Of a stretch of 64,000 nucleotides of DNA, positions 23,915 to 32,031 are shown piece after piece. The stretch is from Candidatus Rokuibacteriota bacterium (lineage in GTDB: Bacteria; Methylomirabilota; Methylomirabilia; Rokubacteriales; CSP1-6). Within the stretch, counting starts at the first letter, position 1; each line of letters starts with the position of its first letter. Made by a program: the position numbers and the translations under genes. The stretch is from positions 1-64,000 of the forward strand of contig QHTB01000159.1 of assembly GCA_003220615.1 (NCBI GenBank), in the 5' to 3' direction. The notes under the pieces were generated by a model. It was not told the DNA's origin. It ran no database searches and was given only the letters and a program-made list of their open reading frames with translations.

Positions 23915-25341
23915 GTCTCGTGGTCGTCCTGGCGACGCCGCTGGTCGGCGCCATCCTGCTCGCCGTCGCGCGGGGGATCGCGGCGCGCGTGCTCCACCTC
24001 CTCGCCACCGTCCTCACCGCGGCCGCCGCCGGTGCCGTCGCGGTCCAGGTCAGCCACGCCGGCAGCATCGTCGCCCTGGGCGGTCTCTTCCGCGCCGACG
24101 GCCTCTCCGCGTGGATGATCGGCCTCATCGCCCTCGTCAGCCTGCTGGCTGCCATCGAGGCTCCCCACACGGTCCCATCCGCGGCGGTCGGCCGCTTCCG
24201 TCCGCTCTTCCACCTCTTCGTCTTCACGATGCTCCTCGCCGTCTCCACCGACGACGTGGGCCTCATGTGGGTGGCCATCGAAGGCACCACGCTCGCGTCC
24301 GTCTTCCTCGTGAACCTCGAGCGCTCCCGCGCCTCCCTCGAGGCCGCTTACAAGTACCTGCTCATCTGCTCGGTCGGCGTGGCGATCGCCTTCATCGGTA
24401 CCGTGCTCGTGTACTTCGCCGACATTCACCAGTTCGGCCACGAGGCCCACGCGCTACGGTGGACGACGCTGGTCCGGCTGGCGCCGGGGCTGCCGCCGCG
24501 CGTCGTGGAGCTGGGCTTCGTCTTTCTCCTCGTCGGGTACGGGACCAAGGCAGGACTGGCGCCGATGCACACCTGGCTGCCCGATGCCCACAGCGAGGCT
24601 CCGGCGCCGGTGAGCGCGTTGATGTCCGGCGTCCTGCTCAGTGTGGGCGTGTACGCGCTCGTCCGCTTCAAGACCGTCGTCGATCTGAGCGGCGGGCCAG
24701 AGTTCACGCAGCGGCTCCTGCTGGCGCTCGGATTGACGTCGATCGCCACGGCCGCCGTGTTCCTGTGGGCGCCCACGAACTACAAGCGCATGCTCGCGTA
24801 CTCGAGCATCGAGCACATCGGAGTCGTCTGCCTCGGACTCGGGTTCGGCGGCCTGGCGGGCGTCGGGGGCGCTGTGCTGCACGTGGCCAATCACGCGCTC
24901 GCCAAGTCCGCCCTCTTCGTGCTGTCCGGCCGCATCCGCGCGGCCTACGGCTCGGCGGAGATCTCCGCGGTCACGGGACTCCTCGGAACGATGCCGGTCA
25001 CCGGCGGCCTGTTCCTTCTCGCCATGCTCGCGATCATGGGCCTGCCACCGTTCGGCCTCTTCGTAAGCGAGGTGCTCATCTTCTCGGCCGGCTTTCAGTC
25101 GGGACACGGCATCGTTGCCGCGGCCGGCCTGCTCCTGCTCGTCGGAGCCTTCGCCGGGCTGCTGCGCAACGCCCACCGCATGCTGTACGGCACGCCCGCG
25201 CCGGCCATCGTCGACGTGCCCGGCCTGCGCTCCGCGGTACCCACCGGCCTCGCCCTGCTGCTCCTCACGCTGACGGGTGTTGCCTGGCCCCCTGGCCTGG
25301 CCGCCGCGCTCGATCACATCGCTCGGCTTCTCGGCCAGTGA
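23911..25341 (+). CDS. hyfF: HyfF-like second antiporter-type proton-translocating subunit
   Basis: 476 residues from ATG at 23911 (ATGA overlap), with about 14 transmembrane segments, of the NuoM/N-like HyfF group. Glu124 in LMWVAIEGTTLASVFLVN and Lys213 in GYGTKAGLAPMHTWLPDAHS are the Glu/Lys pair of the proton half-channels. NYKRMLAYSSIEHIGVVCLG and LFVLSGRIRAAYGSAEI follow. There are thus two pump subunits (B and F); a HyfD-type third one is absent, unlike the E. coli hyf operon. Confidence 0.9.
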   Translation: MSLVVVLATPLVGAILLAVARGIAARVLHLLATVLTAAAAGAVAVQVSHAGSIVALGGLFRADGLSAWMIGLIALVSLLAAIEAPHTVPSAAVGRFRPLFHLFVFTMLLAVSTDDVGLMWVAIEGTTLASVFLVNLERSRASLEAAYKYLLICSVGVAIAFIGTVLVYFADIHQFGHEAHALRWTTLVRLAPGLPPRVVELGFVFLLVGYGTKAGLAPMHTWLPDAHSEAPAPVSALMSGVLLSVGVYALVRFKTVVDLSGGPEFTQRLLLALGLTSIATAAVFLWAPTNYKRMLAYSSIEHIGVVCLGLGFGGLAGVGGAVLHVANHALAKSALFVLSGRIRAAYGSAEISAVTGLLGTMPVTGGLFLLAMLAIMGLPPFGLFVSEVLIFSAGFQSGHGIVAAAGLLLLVGAFAGLLRNAHRMLYGTPAPAIVDVPGLRSAVPTGLALLLLTLTGVAWPPGLAAALDHIARLLGQ

Positions 25342-26912
25342 CCACAGCGCTCGATCATCTTCTCGCAGAGCTGACGGCGGCCGGCGCCCACGCCCTCACG
25401 GCGACGAACCCCCACGCCGCCCGGTGTCGGCTCTCACGCGAGAACCTGGCCGCCGTAACCGACCGGATCGCCGAGCTCGGATTCGAGGTGCAGCTGCTCT
25501 GCGCCACAGACACGCGCCACCGCTCCGGTGACTTCACGTTGACGTACGTCTTCACGCCTCCTCGGGGCCGCCCGCAGCTGACGGCGCTGGTGGCGGTTCC
25601 GGCGGGCGAGCCGCGGTTTCCGTCGCTCGCGCTGCGCTCCTTCGCAGCCAGCCGGTTCGAGCGCGAGATCCACGACCTCCTGGGGCTTGTTCCGGTCGGG
25701 CATCCTGATCTGAGGCGCCTGGCCGTCCACCAGTTCTGGCCCGACGGTTACTTTCCCCAGCGCCGTGACGTGGCGATCCGTCGGGACTTCGCCGATGCTG
25801 GACAGCCGTTTCCCTTCCGCCGTGTCGAAGGCGCCGGCCTCTTCGAGATCACCGTCGGTCCCGTGCACGCCGGGATCATCGAGCCCGGCCACTTTCGCTT
25901 CACCGTCGAGGGGGAGACGATCGTCAACCTCGAGACTCGCCTGGGCTTCGTGCACAAGGGGACGGAAAAGCTCTTCGAGACGCTGCCCTTCGAGCGGACG
26001 CCTGCGCTCGCCGAGTGTGTGTCGGGAGACGAGACCGTGGCCCATGCGCTGGCCTATTGCCAGGCGCTCGAGGGGCTGGCCGGTGCCGACATTCCGCGGA
26101 GGGCCGCGTCGCTCCGCGTGATCCTTCTCGAGCTCGAGCGGCTCTACAACCACGTCGGCGACGTCGGCATGATCGTCAACGACACCGGATTCGCGTTCGG
26201 CCACGCCCACTGCTTCCGGCTGCGCGAGGAGATGCTCCGCCTCAACGCCCGACTCACCGGCCATCGCCTCATGCGCGGTGCCATCGTCCCGGGCGGGGTC
26301 GCCGACACGGTGAATCAGTCCGCCCTCGACGAGCTCCCGGGGACGGTCGATCGCCTCGTGGCGGAGTTTCTCGACATCGCCGAGCTGTCGCTGGACAACA
26401 GCCTCGTGCTGGAGCGCTTGCAAGGCACGGGACGTCTCACCACGGCGACGGCTCGAGAGATGCAGGTGGTCGGCCTGGTCGCACGGGCGAGCGGCATCGA
26501 TGCTGACCTGCGCCGTGACGCCCCCTTCGCCGCCTACGACAAGGTCGACGTGGCGGTGCCGACGTACGAGACGGGCGACGTGTGGGCCCGCACGATGGTT
26601 CGGATCCGCGAGGCTCGTGAGGCGGCCCGCCTGATCGCCCGCACGATGGACGGTATTCCGGCAGGCCCGGCGCGCGTCGAGCTGCCCCCGCTTCGTGAAG
26701 GGGATCAGACCAGCGCCGTGGAGTCCTGGCGTGGTCCCGTCTGGTACTGGGTGATGGCGGGCGGCCCCGAGCAGGTCGAGCGCGTCAAGATCGCCGATCC
26801 ATCCTTCAGGAACTGGCCGGCACTGGAGTACGCCGTGCTGAACAACATCGTCCCGGACTTTCCGCTCTGCAACAAGTCCTTCAACCTGTCGTACTCCGGG
26901 AGCGATCTCTAG
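25338..26912 (+). CDS. HyfG/NuoCD-like large subunit lacking all NiFe-ligand cysteines
   Basis: 524 residues from GTG at 25338 (GTGA overlap). A NuoC-like domain (about 1-160; FEREIHDLLGLVPVGHPDLR) is fused to a NuoD/hydrogenase large-subunit domain (about 165-524; GPVHAGIIEPGHFRFTVEGE, RLGFVHKGTEKLFETLP). In group-4 hydrogenases the first ligand motif reads RVCGIC before AHS; here the aligned text is ECVSGDETVAHA, with Ser229 and Glu232 at the Cys positions. The C-terminal DPCxxC is NLSYSGSD, with Ser518 and Gly521. The protein ends there and carries no extension for a maturation protease. It cannot hold a NiFe centre, so a hydrogenase reaction is very unlikely. Confidence 0.88.
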   Translation: MTTALDHLLAELTAAGAHALTATNPHAARCRLSRENLAAVTDRIAELGFEVQLLCATDTRHRSGDFTLTYVFTPPRGRPQLTALVAVPAGEPRFPSLALRSFAASRFEREIHDLLGLVPVGHPDLRRLAVHQFWPDGYFPQRRDVAIRRDFADAGQPFPFRRVEGAGLFEITVGPVHAGIIEPGHFRFTVEGETIVNLETRLGFVHKGTEKLFETLPFERTPALAECVSGDETVAHALAYCQALEGLAGADIPRRAASLRVILLELERLYNHVGDVGMIVNDTGFAFGHAHCFRLREEMLRLNARLTGHRLMRGAIVPGGVADTVNQSALDELPGTVDRLVAEFLDIAELSLDNSLVLERLQGTGRLTTATAREMQVVGLVARASGIDADLRRDAPFAAYDKVDVAVPTYETGDVWARTMVRIREAREAARLIARTMDGIPAGPARVELPPLREGDQTSAVESWRGPVWYWVMAGGPEQVERVKIADPSFRNWPALEYAVLNNIVPDFPLCNKSFNLSYSGSDL

Positions 26913-26945
26913 CGAGCGAACGATCTAAGAGCGAGGCCTGATCGG

Positions 26946-27083
26946 TCACTTCATCGTCTTGGTGGCCGTCTGTCCACACGTCTGGCACTTGTAGTGGAAC
27001 ACCGTCTGGCCCTTCTTGTCCGTGTCAAAGCCGGTCCGGACCAACGGCGATCCACATTTCGAGCATTTCCCCCGCTTTGGCAT
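26946..27083 (-). CDS. Zinc-ribbon protein (45 aa)
   Basis: 45 residues from ATG at 27083, preceded by GGAGGGAG, a strong ribosome binding site. Two CxxC knuckles, CSKCGSPLVRTG (Cys7, Cys10) and YKCQTCGQT (Cys33, Cys36), make a one-domain zinc ribbon. The family is widespread and its role is unknown; possible roles are nucleic-acid or protein binding. It is convergent with the large-subunit gene. Confidence 0.7.
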   Translation of the reverse strand: MPKRGKCSKCGSPLVRTGFDTDKKGQTVFHYKCQTCGQTATKTMK

Positions 27084-27189
27084 CCGGCTCCCTCCGGCCC
27101 CCGGTCGTCCACAACGCTCCGGCGCAACATCGGTCTTCCCCATAGACGTAGGAGAACAACGACGGGTTTACGCGACCCGCACCGCCAGG

Positions 27190-27462
27190 GCTCGTGAGCA
27201 CCACGCGGGCCGGGTCGATCTCGTGGTCACGGACGTCGTGATGCCGGCCATGGGCGGCCGCGAGCTCTCCCACCACGTCGGGCGAACCGGGCCGGCGACC
27301 AAGATCGTCTTCATGTCGGGGTATCCGGGTGAGATGACGATTCCCGCGGACTCGCCGGATACGGGCCTCTTTTTCCTGGCCAAACCGTTTGCGCCCCGAG
27401 CCCTCGCCGACAAGGTTCGGGAGGCGCTCGACAGTCCGAAGTCCACGCCGAAGACCCCGTAA
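27190..27462 (+). pseudogene. C-terminal fragment of a response-regulator receiver domain
   Basis: The plus-strand text GRVDLVVTDVVMPAMGGREL, SHHVGRTGPATKIVFMSGYP and FLAKPFAPRALADKVREALD is the second half of a receiver domain, with the phospho-acceptor Asp in VVTDVVMP, the Ser of FMSGY and the Lys of LAKPF. The first half, with the acidic pair (VVDDE), is missing; upstream codons look random and run into the zinc-ribbon promoter. It resembles the tail of a hybrid histidine kinase and is most likely a relic. Confidence 0.65.
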
Positions 27463-27476
27463 CCGCGCCGCCGTCG

Positions 27477-27505
27477 TTGACGCGTCCGGATCGCGCGTCT
27501 ATGCT
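27477..27505 (+). promoter_or_regulatory. Sigma70-type promoter, TTGACG-N17-TATGCT
   Basis: TTGACG at 27477-27482, a 17-base spacer and TATGCT at 27500-27505. The ATG at 27514 is eight bases further on with no ribosome binding site, pointing to a leaderless transcript. Confidence 0.45.
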
Positions 27506-27513
27506 CGCGCGAC

Positions 27514-28175
27514 ATGCGGCTCGCGGGCACAGTCGCGGTGATCACCGGCGGCGCCGCCGGCATCGGCCTGGCGTACGGGCGACGCTTCCTCGCCGAGGGC
27601 GCGCGCGTCGTGCTCGCCGATGTCGCCGACCCGGTTGCCGCGGCGCTCGAGCTCGCCCCCGAGCGGGCGTACGGCGTACGGACCGACGTGAGCGACATGG
27701 CGTCGGTACGTGCGATGGTCCATGCGGCCGTCGCTCGTTTCGGCCGCATCGACGTGCTCGTCAACAACGCCGCGGTGTTCGCCACGCTGAAGCCCCAGCC
27801 GTTCGACGAGATCCCGGAGGCGGAGTGGGATCGCGTCATGGCGGTCAACGTCAAGGGCACCGCCCTGCTCCTCACTACGTGACGTCGAAGGGGGCCGTGG
27901 TCGCGATGACGCGCGCGCTGGCTCGCAAGCTCGGCCCGAGCGGAATCACCGTCAACGCGGTCGCGCCCGGGCTGATCCTGAGCGACACGGTGCAGGCGAA
28001 TCCCGCCATCACGGCCTTCCAGTCGGCCGCCGTCATGCAGGCCCGCTCGCTCAAGCGCGACGCGTTTCCCGACGACGTCGAGGGCGCGGTGGTCTTCCTC
28101 GCGTCCGACGACAGCGCCTTCATGAGCGGCCAGACGCTGATCGTGGACGGCGGCTCCGTCTTCTCCACGCTCTGA
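27514..28175 (+). pseudogene. SDR-family oxidoreductase disrupted by an internal deletion
   Basis: The first part (from ATG 27514) has the Rossmann start VAVITGGAAGIGLAYGRRFL, VNNAAVF and VMAVNVKGTALLL, then hits TGA at 27882. The second part continues in another frame as HYVTSKGAVVAMTRALARKL, NAVAPGLILSDTVQANPA and SGQTLIVDGGSVFSTL. Compared with the intact SDR at 53173-53919, about 94 bases are missing at 27870, including the catalytic Ser strand. The loss is not a multiple of three. The Tyr and Lys of YxxxK remain but no active enzyme can be made. The 28179 oxygenase follows at once, so the promoter here probably still drives it. Confidence 0.82.
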
Positions 28176-28178
28176 TCC

Positions 28179-29162
28179 ATGACGAACGTCCCGCTGATCG
28201 ACGTCGCGCCGGCGCGACACGGCGGCCGGGACGAACGTTGCCGCGTGGCCGCTGCCATCGACGGCGCCTGTCGCGAGATCGGATTCTTCGCCATCAGCGG
28301 ACACGGCGTCCCCGATCGTCTCGTCGACGACCTGCGCCGGCTGGCTCATGACTTCTTCGGCCTTCCGCTCGCCGACAAGCTTCGGTGCCGCCATCCCGTC
28401 GAGGGCACCAACCGCGGCTATCATCCGGTCGGCGGCGAGACGCTCTCGAAGGCCAACGACGCGGCGGCGCCCCCCGATCTGAAGGAGTTCTTCCACGTCG
28501 GCCCGGTCGACACGACCGCGGACTCGTACTACACGGGCTCGCGCGGGCGCCGGCACTTCGAGCCCAACATCTGGCCGGCCGTGCCGGCGGGCTTGGCCGA
28601 GGCGGCGACCATCTACTACCGCGCCATGAGCGAGCTCGTCGTGTTCCTGATGCGGCTGGCCGCGATCGCGCTCGACGTGCGCGAGACCTTCTTCGACGAC
28701 AAGGTCGACCGGTCCATCGGGACGATGCGGCTGAATTATTACCCCGGCCACACCGTGCCCCCGAGCCTGGGGCAGCTCCGCGCGAGCGCCCACACCGATT
28801 ACGGCGGCTTCACGATCCTGAGCGGCGAGGACGTGCCGGGCGGGTTGCAAGTCAGGACGCGCGATGGCCGCTGGATCGACGTGCCGACGTCGCCCACGAC
28901 CTTCGTCGTCAACATCGGCGATCTGCTCATGCGATGGACGAACGATCGCTGGCTGTCCAACCTGCACCGCGTCGTGAACCCGCCGCTCGGTCACGGTCCG
29001 AGCGGCCCACGACTCTCGATCGCGTTCTTCAATCATCCGAACTACGACGCCCTCATCGAGTGCCTTCCCTCGCAAGGGCCGCCGAGACACCCGCCGGTGC
29101 TCTCGGGTGAGTATCGCGATCTGAAGTACGCGAAGACCGGGCTGGCCCGAACGGTGACGTGA
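28179..29162 (+). CDS. 2-oxoglutarate/Fe(II) oxygenase, isopenicillin-N-synthase-like
   Basis: 327 residues with the DIOX_N region at 1-120 (VPLIDVAPARHGG, REIGFFAISGHGVPDRLVDD) and the double-stranded beta-helix at about 178-290. Iron ligands are His205 and Asp207 (ASAHTDYGGFTIL) and His263 (NLHRVVNP). Arg278-L-Ser280 (PRLSIAFFNHP) is the RxS motif that binds the 2-oxoglutarate carboxylate. The family hydroxylates or desaturates small molecules. It starts three bases after the SDR remnant and overlaps the next gene by four bases. Confidence 0.88.
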   Translation: MTNVPLIDVAPARHGGRDERCRVAAAIDGACREIGFFAISGHGVPDRLVDDLRRLAHDFFGLPLADKLRCRHPVEGTNRGYHPVGGETLSKANDAAAPPDLKEFFHVGPVDTTADSYYTGSRGRRHFEPNIWPAVPAGLAEAATIYYRAMSELVVFLMRLAAIALDVRETFFDDKVDRSIGTMRLNYYPGHTVPPSLGQLRASAHTDYGGFTILSGEDVPGGLQVRTRDGRWIDVPTSPTTFVVNIGDLLMRWTNDRWLSNLHRVVNPPLGHGPSGPRLSIAFFNHPNYDALIECLPSQGPPRHPPVLSGEYRDLKYAKTGLARTVT

Positions 29163-29755
29163 CGCTGAATTTCCTGCGGCCGATCCTCCTGCGCGTCGTA
29201 CGATGCGGTGTGATGGGCATCGAGGCCACGAGGCCAGGAAGGGCCGTTTTCGCGTGGGCGCTAGTCGCTGCCGTCACGGTGGGATTGATCGTCCACGGCG
29301 GCGCAGGTGACGGCGAGGCGACGGAGCCGGCTGCCGGAGCCTGGACGGGCGGAGCGGCCGTGGGATTCCTCGGCAACACGCCCGACGGCACCGCGTTCGC
29401 GATGAACCTGAACGTCGAGAGATTCTTCAACCGCAGCTTCTCGGTCGGGCCCCTGCTCCAGTTCGGTGTCACCGGCGACATGACGCAGATCGCCGCCTCG
29501 GGTCAAGTGAAGTACTGGATGGATCTCTCGAAGGGCCTCAAGCTGACCGCGCAAGGCGGCCTCGGCTTCGTGCACACCGACTTCCGTGGCAGCGACACGT
29601 CGTTCCTGATCCCGATCGGTGTCGGCTTCGACTACGCGCTGAACCGCAACGTGAGCGCGACGGCCACGTTCCTGCTGAACCTGACCGACATCCACACCGG
29701 GGTCGGAAGCCATCCGCACGTCATGCCCGGGCTCACGTTCGGCGTCCGCTTCTAG
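29159..29755 (+). CDS. Outer-membrane beta-barrel-like protein
   Basis: Up to 198 residues; ATG at 29213 would give a more normal signal peptide (RAVFAWALVAAVTVGLIVHG), while the overlapping GTG at 29159 gives a long N-terminus. After the signal, strands with alternating polar and hydrophobic residues follow: GAAVGFLGNTPDGTAFAMNL, GPLLQFGVTGDMTQIAASGQ, LTAQGGLGFVHTDF, GVGFDYALNRNVSATATFLL. It ends in GVRF, with the terminal Phe that marks many outer-membrane barrels. An eight-stranded small barrel is plausible. Function is unknown. Confidence 0.6.
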   Translation: MTLNFLRPILLRVVRCGVMGIEATRPGRAVFAWALVAAVTVGLIVHGGAGDGEATEPAAGAWTGGAAVGFLGNTPDGTAFAMNLNVERFFNRSFSVGPLLQFGVTGDMTQIAASGQVKYWMDLSKGLKLTAQGGLGFVHTDFRGSDTSFLIPIGVGFDYALNRNVSATATFLLNLTDIHTGVGSHPHVMPGLTFGVRF

Positions 29756-29776
29756 CTCCCCGTCGCTCCGCCTCGC

Positions 29777-31414
29777 TTACAGGTACTGGCCCGTGGTGAC
29801 GATCCGCTCGACGTCGCTCGTCCGGGCCTGGGGGTCGACGACGACCGGTTTGATGGCGACGATCCGGTCCTTCTTGCGGCCTGCGATCTTCGCCCAGTCG
29901 TCGGGATTGCTCGTGTTCGGCAGGTCCTCGTTCTCCTTGAACTCCTCGCGCACCGCGGTGACCAGGTCCGTGCTGCTGATGCCCTTGTCGCCCCGGTTGA
30001 TGTAGCGCTTGAGCGCGAGCTTCTTGGCCCGGCGCACGATCGACTCGATCATGGCGCCCGAGGCGAAGTCCTTGAAGTACAGCATCTCCGTCTCGCCGTT
30101 GGCGTAGGTGACCTCGAGGAACCGGTTCTCGTCGGCCGGGCGGTACATCGTGTCGACCACGGTGGAGACCATGGCGTCGACCGCCGCCTCGGCACCGCCG
30201 GCCGCCTGGATCTCGGGCTCGGCGATCGGAAGCTCGGTGGTCAGATACTTCTTGAAGATGTCGGCCGCCCCGACCTGGTCCGGGCGCTCGACCTTGATCT
30301 TCACGTCGAGCCGGCCCGGACGCAGGACCGCGGGGTCGATCAGGTCCTGGCGGTTGCTGGCGCCGATCACGATGACGTTCTTGAGGCCTTCGACCCCGTC
30401 GATCTCGGCCAGGAGCTGGGGCACGATCGTGCTCTCCACGTCCGACGAGATGCCGGTGCCGCGCGTGCGGAACAGCGCGTCCATCTCGTCGAAGAAGACG
30501 ACGACCGGCACGTCCTCGTTGGCCTTCTCCTTGGCCTTCACGAAGATCTCGCGGATCTTCCGCTCGGTCTCGCCCACGTACTTGTTGAGGAGCTCGGGGC
30601 CCTTGATGTTCAGGAAGTAGCCCTGGATCTTCTCGCCGCGCTTCTCCGAAATCTTCTCGGCGAGGTTGTTGGCGACGGCCTTGGCGATCATGGTCTTGCC
30701 GCAGCCGGGAGGCCCGTAGAGCAGCACACCCTTGGGCGGCGCGAGCTGATGCTCCTTGTAGTAGTCCGCGTAGAGGTACGGCAGCTCCACGGCGTCCTTG
30801 ATCGTCTCGATCTGGGCGCCCAGGCCGCCGATGTCCTCGTAGCCGATGTCCGGCACTTCCTCCAACGACAGGTCCTCGACCTCGCTCTTCGGCAGCCGCT
30901 CGAGCAGGTAGCCGGATTTCGAATCCATCAGGATGTGATCGCCGATCTTCAGGCGCGTCGCGCGCAAGGGATCGGCGATGACGCCGACCTTGTCTTCGTC
31001 CGCGCGCAGCGTGACGATCGCGCGCTCACCGTCGAGCTGCTCCTTGAGGATCACGACCTCGCCCTGGACCTCGTAGCCGGCGACGTCGATCACGTTCAGG
31101 CCCTCGTTCAGGATCAGCTCCTGGCCCGGCCGGAGCGCGGAGACGACGATCGACGGATGCGCATTGACCTTGGCCTTGCGTCCCTGGGCGAGGACGTTCA
31201 CGGTGCCGTCCTCGTTGGTGGACAGGTAGATGGCGTAGGTCGCCGGAGGCGCCGTCAGCTTCTCGACCTCTTCTCGGAGCGCGGTGATGTACTCGCGAGC
31301 TTCGGCGAGCGCCTGCCGCAGCTTCTCGTTCTGCCCCATCGCATCCGCCAGCTCCAGCGAGCGGACGTAATCGGGCGGGTCGCTCTTCGTCCTGGACGGG
31401 CCCTGGCCGTTCAT
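29777..31414 (-). CDS. arc: Proteasome-associated AAA ATPase (ARC/Mpa)
   Basis: 545 residues in the order of Mpa/ARC: N-terminal coiled coil (about 15-55; ELADAMGQNEKLRQALAEAR), two OB-like domains (about 58-180), then an AAA domain with Walker A GPPGCGKT (234-241), Walker B VVVFFDEMD (304-312) and VIGASNRQDLIDPAVLRPGR near 350-370. The last four residues are GQYL, the hydrophobic-Tyr tail that docks and opens 20S proteasomes. In Actinobacteria it unfolds Pup-tagged proteins; the coiled coil binds Pup. No Pup, Dop, PafA, PrcA or PrcB is encoded within this window. It lies 22 bases downstream of the MaoC gene. Confidence 0.92.
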   Translation of the reverse strand: MNGQGPSRTKSDPPDYVRSLELADAMGQNEKLRQALAEAREYITALREEVEKLTAPPATYAIYLSTNEDGTVNVLAQGRKAKVNAHPSIVVSALRPGQELILNEGLNVIDVAGYEVQGEVVILKEQLDGERAIVTLRADEDKVGVIADPLRATRLKIGDHILMDSKSGYLLERLPKSEVEDLSLEEVPDIGYEDIGGLGAQIETIKDAVELPYLYADYYKEHQLAPPKGVLLYGPPGCGKTMIAKAVANNLAEKISEKRGEKIQGYFLNIKGPELLNKYVGETERKIREIFVKAKEKANEDVPVVVFFDEMDALFRTRGTGISSDVESTIVPQLLAEIDGVEGLKNVIVIGASNRQDLIDPAVLRPGRLDVKIKVERPDQVGAADIFKKYLTTELPIAEPEIQAAGGAEAAVDAMVSTVVDTMYRPADENRFLEVTYANGETEMLYFKDFASGAMIESIVRRAKKLALKRYINRGDKGISSTDLVTAVREEFKENEDLPNTSNPDDWAKIAGRKKDRIVAIKPVVVDPQARTSDVERIVTTGQYL

Positions 31415-31435
31415 CGGATCCCTCGATTCTTCTGG

Positions 31436-31909
31436 CTAGGCCGCGCGCGCGAGCGCCACGGCGGGTTCGATACGTCGCTCGCGACTCTGCGCGGCCTTCG
31501 CGGGCATGACCCACGCCTCGCCCGTCAACACGGGCTCGCCGCGGCCATTCACGCATTCCGTGCGGAGGCACACGCGGTTCCTTCCGGGGATGACCTCGGT
31601 GACCTCCACGCGAGTCGTGATGGTGTCGTTCACCATCACCGGCCGCAGGAACTTGAGTGACTGGGACAGGTACACGGCGCCCGGACCGGGCAGCTCGGTG
31701 CCGATCACGGCGGAGATGAACGCGGCGGTCAGGATACCGGGAGCGATGGGCTCGCCGAATGAGGTCGATGCCGCGAACTCAGCGTCGTGATGGAGCGGGT
31801 TGTGGTCGCCGCTGATCGTCACGAAACTCGCGACCAGATCCGCGTTGATCGAGCACGTCAGCTCGGCGCGGTCGCCGATGACCAGCTCATCGATCGTTCT
31901 CCCGGTCAT
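31436..31909 (-). CDS. MaoC-family (R)-specific enoyl-CoA hydratase-like protein
   Basis: 157 residues from ATG at 31909, chosen because GGAGG lies five bases upstream. The hotdog fold carries the hydratase-2 active-site motif SGDHNPLHHDAEFA (Asp and His) near residues 38-51, followed by GEPIAPGILTAAFISAVIG. LKFLRPVMVNDTITTRVEVT fits the family too. It would hydrate (2E)-enoyl-CoA to the (3R)-hydroxy form in fatty-acid or aromatic-ring degradation. It is 21 bases upstream of the proteasomal ATPase, so co-transcription is likely, though no functional link is known. Confidence 0.85.
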   Translation of the reverse strand: MTGRTIDELVIGDRAELTCSINADLVASFVTISGDHNPLHHDAEFAASTSFGEPIAPGILTAAFISAVIGTELPGPGAVYLSQSLKFLRPVMVNDTITTRVEVTEVIPGRNRVCLRTECVNGRGEPVLTGEAWVMPAKAAQSRERRIEPAVALARAA

Positions 31910-32031
31910 TCGCGCCTCCATTGCGATGACCGGGTTGGAGTGCAACAACAGAGCCACAACGAAAAATGGGTCGAACATCGAGGTCGAAGGTGAGAGCCGG
32001 GTGCCAGAGCCCCGCGGGATTGAAATTCTTT

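Noticed and set aside
25338-26912. Calling the large subunit a [NiFe] hydrogenase
   Set aside because: The fold fits, but none of the four ligand cysteines is present, so the catalytic metal site cannot form.
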